Source: an uncultured Hyphomicrobiales bacterium (GTDB lineage: Bacteria; Pseudomonadota; Alphaproteobacteria; Rhizobiales; Devosiaceae). Taken from it: a stretch of DNA of 45,212 nt. This document shows, one piece after another, positions 42,660 to 45,212 of this stretch. The stretch spans positions 1 through 45,212 of the forward strand of contig CAIKKY010000009.1 in the NCBI GenBank assembly GCA_903828145.1, read 5' to 3'. A model generated the notes under the pieces. It worked only from the letters and a program-made list of their open reading frames with translations, was not told the DNA's origin and did no database searches. Position 1 is the stretch's first letter. Every line of letters starts with the position of its first letter. The translations under genes were made by a program, and so were the position numbers.

Positions 42660-43433
42660 ATGCCGAGTCGAACGCTGATGACGGGCCTGATGCTGGCGGT
42701 GCTGGCCGTGTGGAGCGCGCTTGCTGCCCTGCCGGCCCAGGCGGCCGATGATCCGCCGCCCCCGGCCCTTAGCACCATGAGCCCAGAGCAATTGCGCGGC
42801 TTCGTTGAAAAGGTCGCCGGAACGGTGGGCAAGGATTCGCTCGAGCTTGCGGCCGAGGCCAAGGCGAAGGATTGCCGCGCGCTCGTTGAGGCGGCCAACA
42901 GCTTTCGCGTGGCCTATGGCTATCTCGACCATGCGCTTGCCGAGGCGATGGCGCGACAGGATCAGGCGATTGTGGTGGTGCGGCTGCGGGCCATGCAGGC
43001 GCGCGTCGTGACCTTTGCCGCGCGGGTGCGGGCCGAGGATTGGCTGGGCCGGGCCTGTGCCCGCTATAGTCCGGCTGCCGCCGATCAGGATAACCCCCGC
43101 TACCGGGCGGTGCCTAAACTGTCGATCCCCGACTATACCGAGGCGATGGTTGAAATGCGGCAGGTGGCCGAAGCCAATCTCGCGCTGGCCCAGGTTGCCA
43201 ATACAAACAAGGATTGTGCCATTGCCAGCGCGGCGGCAGACAGTATCGATCTGTTCATTCCGTACCTCGATACAATGCTCAGCAACATCCAGTCACGGCC
43301 CGAAGCGCTGGGGCCGCGCGCAAGCCGCCGAGGGCTGGAGCGGGCCCGCGCGCGGCTGATCGAAGCGGTGATTCAGCTCGACCGGGATTTCCGCCCGCGC
43401 TGTGGCGGTGGGGCTCCGGCCGTTCGACAGTAA
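42660..43433 (+). CDS. Exported hypothetical protein
   Basis: 257 aa. The ATG at 42660 is supported by GAGGAGA at 42647-42653 and by a signal peptide (RTLMTGLMLAVLAVWSALAA, then LPAQAAD; cleavage near 30). The mature protein is helical and Ala-rich, with two similar-looking halves. Each half has a Lys-Asp-Cys (AKDCRALVEAANS and NKDCAIASAAADS) followed by a YLD segment (YGYLDHALAEA and IPYLDTMLSNI). This suggests an internal duplication of a helical hairpin, and the Cys residues could form a disulphide. No family recognised. Confidence 0.75.
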   Translation: MPSRTLMTGLMLAVLAVWSALAALPAQAADDPPPPALSTMSPEQLRGFVEKVAGTVGKDSLELAAEAKAKDCRALVEAANSFRVAYGYLDHALAEAMARQDQAIVVVRLRAMQARVVTFAARVRAEDWLGRACARYSPAAADQDNPRYRAVPKLSIPDYTEAMVEMRQVAEANLALAQVANTNKDCAIASAAADSIDLFIPYLDTMLSNIQSRPEALGPRASRRGLERARARLIEAVIQLDRDFRPRCGGGAPAVRQ

Positions 43434-43582
43434 TGGGGCGCCGCGCCCCGTCTCTGGCGCTCATTTTGACTGTCCGGCGGCGGCTGGCCATGGCCGGGGC
43501 CGTGCGCTAGACTTCAGTTTTACAGAGTTTGGGTCGTGGTGCCGCAGATTAACCGGGCACCGGCCAGGCGGCGGGGGACAGG

Positions 43583-44005
43583 ATGCTGGCATATTATGCC
43601 GAGGGCGCGATCGGCTTTGTCATGGCGATCATCGGGGTGATCGGCATTGTGGTGGGGATCATCACCATCGACCTCACCCCCAACGAGGCCTGGTACTACA
43701 TTATTGCCGGGACGGTGCTGGCCTTTGCCGGCGGGTATCTGCGCTACCTGTCGCGGCAGACCTTCCGGGTGCGCGATCCCTTCGTGGGCCCGCATATTTC
43801 GCTGCTTTCGACCTACGAAGGCCAGCGCGACCTCAGCGACGCGGCCTATCGCGATTTCCTCATGAAGAAATATCACGTGAACAAAAAGAACGTGCTGGGC
43901 AAATATGTGCTGCATGTCGGTCTGTTCGATGATGCGGAGACGGCGATCCGCCTTGCCGACGCCATTGACAGCCACATGCGCCCCGTGGCCGACAGCGGCG
44001 CTTAA
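43583..44005 (+). CDS. Small membrane protein, unknown
   Basis: 140 aa. Two hydrophobic segments at the N-terminus (GFVMAIIGVIGIVVGIITID and WYYIIAGTVLAFAGGYLRYL) are followed by a basic soluble tail of 80 residues. GGGGGACAGG at 43573-43582 lies before the ATG. No family recognised. The next element is the initiator tRNA promoter. Confidence 0.72.
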   Translation: MLAYYAEGAIGFVMAIIGVIGIVVGIITIDLTPNEAWYYIIAGTVLAFAGGYLRYLSRQTFRVRDPFVGPHISLLSTYEGQRDLSDAAYRDFLMKKYHVNKKNVLGKYVLHVGLFDDAETAIRLADAIDSHMRPVADSGA

Positions 44006-44033
44006 AAATCCGTCACAGAGCGTGATTTAAGCC

Positions 44034-44062
44034 TTGAGCTTCCGGGGCGATGCCCCTATATA
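44034..44062 (+). promoter_or_regulatory. Sigma-70-type promoter of the initiator tRNA
   Basis: TTGAGC at 44034-44039 and TATATA at 44057-44062 are separated by exactly 17 bp. They stand about 70 bases before the tRNA, and the start point should lie near 44069. The spacer contains the inverted repeat GGGGC-GAT-GCCCC at 44044-44056. Confidence 0.75.
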
Positions 44063-44130
44063 CCCCTCATCGCTGGCGGGAGTTATGACCCGCTGAACCA
44101 GCGGTAAGCCCAAAGGCACTGTCGTCTTGG

Positions 44131-44207
<77 letters not shown>

Positions 44208-44224
44208 AATCTGATTGCACGAAG

Positions 44225-44246
44225 ACCCCGCGAAAGCGGGGTTTTT
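44225..44246 (+). terminator. Intrinsic terminator of the initiator tRNA
   Basis: Perfect stem ACCCCGC (44225-44231), GAAA loop, GCGGGGT (44236-44242), then TTTTT and a second TTTT after CG. The GAAA loop is the same type as in the rRNA terminators at 75, 450 and 826. Confidence 0.9.
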
Positions 44247-44682
44247 CGTTTTGGGGGTTAGAAGCCGGGCGTTGCGGGTCTGGGCCATTGACGGCGAGAT
44301 TGCACTCTCCGCCGCTTCCGCCGTTCAAAGACATCACAGTGGGAATAGATCGCGCGCCCGGTCGGCGGTGTCGCCGTTACAGCGGCCCGCGTCATCCTCC
44401 TCCGCATGGAGTTCGAGGGTTGCAACCGCGAATGGGGATTGTTCGCGGCGGGCGGTGTAAACTACGTAGCGAACGGAGTAAGCATGGTGACACACCACAG
44501 CGGACTCGGCGCGCCCCAAGCACGATGGGGACGCCTACGCCGGTGCCATCTCTATGAGCGTGCATGATCACAGTATGCCGATCAGCCAGGGCGAGCTGGT
44601 GCGGGATATGATGGACTAGTTCGCGGGCCGGGCGACGAGCGGACAGTGCGGCTGATGGTTACGACGATGTGGGGGGAGCTGA
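44247..44682. other. No gene recognised
   Basis: Short frames here are interrupted and have no motifs or ribosome sites. A palindromic CTACGTAG lies near 44462, without obvious meaning. The composition is less uniform than in the genes to the left, in keeping with an accessory segment. Confidence 0.4.
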
Positions 44683-45071
44683 ATGAAGCGCCTAGGGCGA
44701 CTCTTGCGAGTGGGTGTGCACCGTATGCATCGGTGGACCAAACTACGGCTGCGCTCGTTGGTGTCCAACGTTCGCCGGAGTCAGGCAATAGCGTGGCAAC
44801 ATCTCTACGAAACCCAATATCGCGTCCGGATATGGATTGCCCGGCGCGGTGCAATCGCCGCGTTGATCCTACTGCTGGTAACGTTTGGCATCAGCGTAGT
44901 CTGGATTCCCACCCTGCAGGGGAGGCTCGACTCTCTGATGTCCACCGAGGCAGGCCTGCAGGGGCTTCGCTCCCTGTTCCAGACGCTTGGTGGCGCACTG
45001 CTGGGCGCAACAGCGATCGTATCATCACTGGTGTTGTTCTCGATGCAGGTCAATGTGGAGCGCATGCCACA
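44683..45071 (+). pseudogene. DUF2254-like membrane protein, interrupted by an IS element
   Basis: The reading frame opens at ATG 44683 after GGGGGGAG (44671-44678) and encodes about 130 residues. A basic N-terminus is followed by two membrane segments (GAIAALILLLVTFGISVVWI and TLGGALLGATAIVSSLVLFS), then MQVNVERMPQGL. That last segment matches the point in DUF2254-like membrane proteins where the chain should go on for several hundred residues. Instead the frame runs into insertion-sequence DNA from about 45072 and ends at 45162. The remainder of the gene may lie beyond the IS, outside the window. Family assignment is from memory of the motif and moderate. Confidence 0.55.
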
Positions 45072-45212
45072 GGGACTGTCGGGATTTCCGTGTTTGGCAG
45101 GCATAATGGGTAAACAAGGAGCCCGATATGTCTCGACGCAAAGAGCCTTCGATCCCGAATGAACTTCTCGACCAACTTCTTGCCGGCGGCGCTGCCAGTG
45201 CTGCCTTTGAGC
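45072..45212 (+). mobile_element. IS256-family insertion sequence, left end (partial)
   Basis: The element seems to begin near 45072 with GGGACTGTCGGGATTTCCGT, which has the look of an IS256-family terminal inverted repeat. The transposase starts 56 bases further on. The right end, the matching repeat and any target duplication are outside the window, so the exact boundary is uncertain by a few bases. Confidence 0.7.
45128..45212 (+). CDS. IS256-family (mutator-type) transposase, N-terminus only
   Basis: ATG at 45128 after AAGGAG (45115-45120). The 28 visible codons read MSRRKEPSIPNELLDQLLAG and continue GAASAAFE, matching the usual N-terminus of IS256-type transposases of proteobacteria (MSRRKEPAIP...LLDQLLAG). 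The DDE catalytic domain lies past the window edge. It overlaps the tail of the interrupted gene's frame (to 45162) in another frame. Confidence 0.8.
   Translation, partial: MSRRKEPSIPNELLDQLLAGGAASAAFE

Overview
The window is GC-rich and looks like an alphaproteobacterial chromosome. Three things point there: the 3' end of a 5S rRNA at the left edge, an initiator tRNA of the type usual in that class at 44131-44207, and a capsule-lipid locus resembling the rkpA/rkpG/rkpH region of rhizobia. The genus cannot be decided from what I can read.

Layout. Bases 1-1100 hold three decaying tandem units of about 375 bp. Each carries a 5S-like 3' end followed by a strong intrinsic terminator, so this is the tail of an rRNA operon. 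No gene is visible from there to 1633. A small unknown gene follows at 1634-2029. From 2119 to 37920 there is one large surface-glycan locus of densely packed, mostly translationally coupled genes, with start and stop codons overlapping by 4 nt at almost every same-strand junction.

Within the locus: (a) minus strand 6400-2119 encodes an unknown protein with a C-terminal beta module, an RkpH/3-ketosphinganine-reductase-like SDR, a GDP-mannose-4,6-dehydratase homologue (gmd) and a GDP-fucose-synthase homologue (fcl). (b) Plus strand 6535-11039 encodes an epimerase, an SDR, a Gfo/Idh oxidoreductase, an HddA-like heptose kinase and an HddC-like nucleotidyltransferase. (c) Minus strand 23221-11019 encodes a 2341-residue fatty-acid-synthase-like PKS, an alpha-oxoamine synthase, a PglK-like ABC flippase, a Stealth-family sugar-phosphate transferase and a GT4 glycosyltransferase. 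(d) Plus strand 23335-26600 encodes a double glycosyltransferase fusion and a GtrB/DPM1-like polyprenyl-phosphate glycosyltransferase. (e) Minus strand 29703-26555 encodes a GmhA-like isomerase and a GT9/pyruvyl-transferase fusion. (f) 29831-37920 encodes three polytopic membrane proteins, a GH130-like beta-propeller, a GT2-like enzyme and a CDP-alcohol phosphatidyltransferase.

Working model (inference). The PKS builds an acyl chain and, lacking a thioesterase, hands it to the oxoamine synthase, which condenses it with an amino acid. The SDR reduces the ketone, giving a sphingoid-like lipid. GmhA, HddA and HddC supply GDP-heptose, possibly deoxygenated by the Gmd/Fcl pair. The glycosyltransferases, the pyruvyl transferase and the phospho-transferases build a decorated glycan on the lipid or on a polyprenol, and the ABC protein flips it. 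Four proteins of the locus end in what looks like the same beta-sandwich module, which ties the locus together and is the least explained part of it.

From 37945 to 44005 the genes look ordinary: YceI protein, secreted alpha/beta hydrolase, two aldo-keto reductases, a DUF599 membrane protein and two small envelope proteins. The initiator tRNA, with a recognisable promoter and terminator, follows. At the right edge a DUF2254-like membrane-protein gene is interrupted by the start of an IS256-family insertion sequence.
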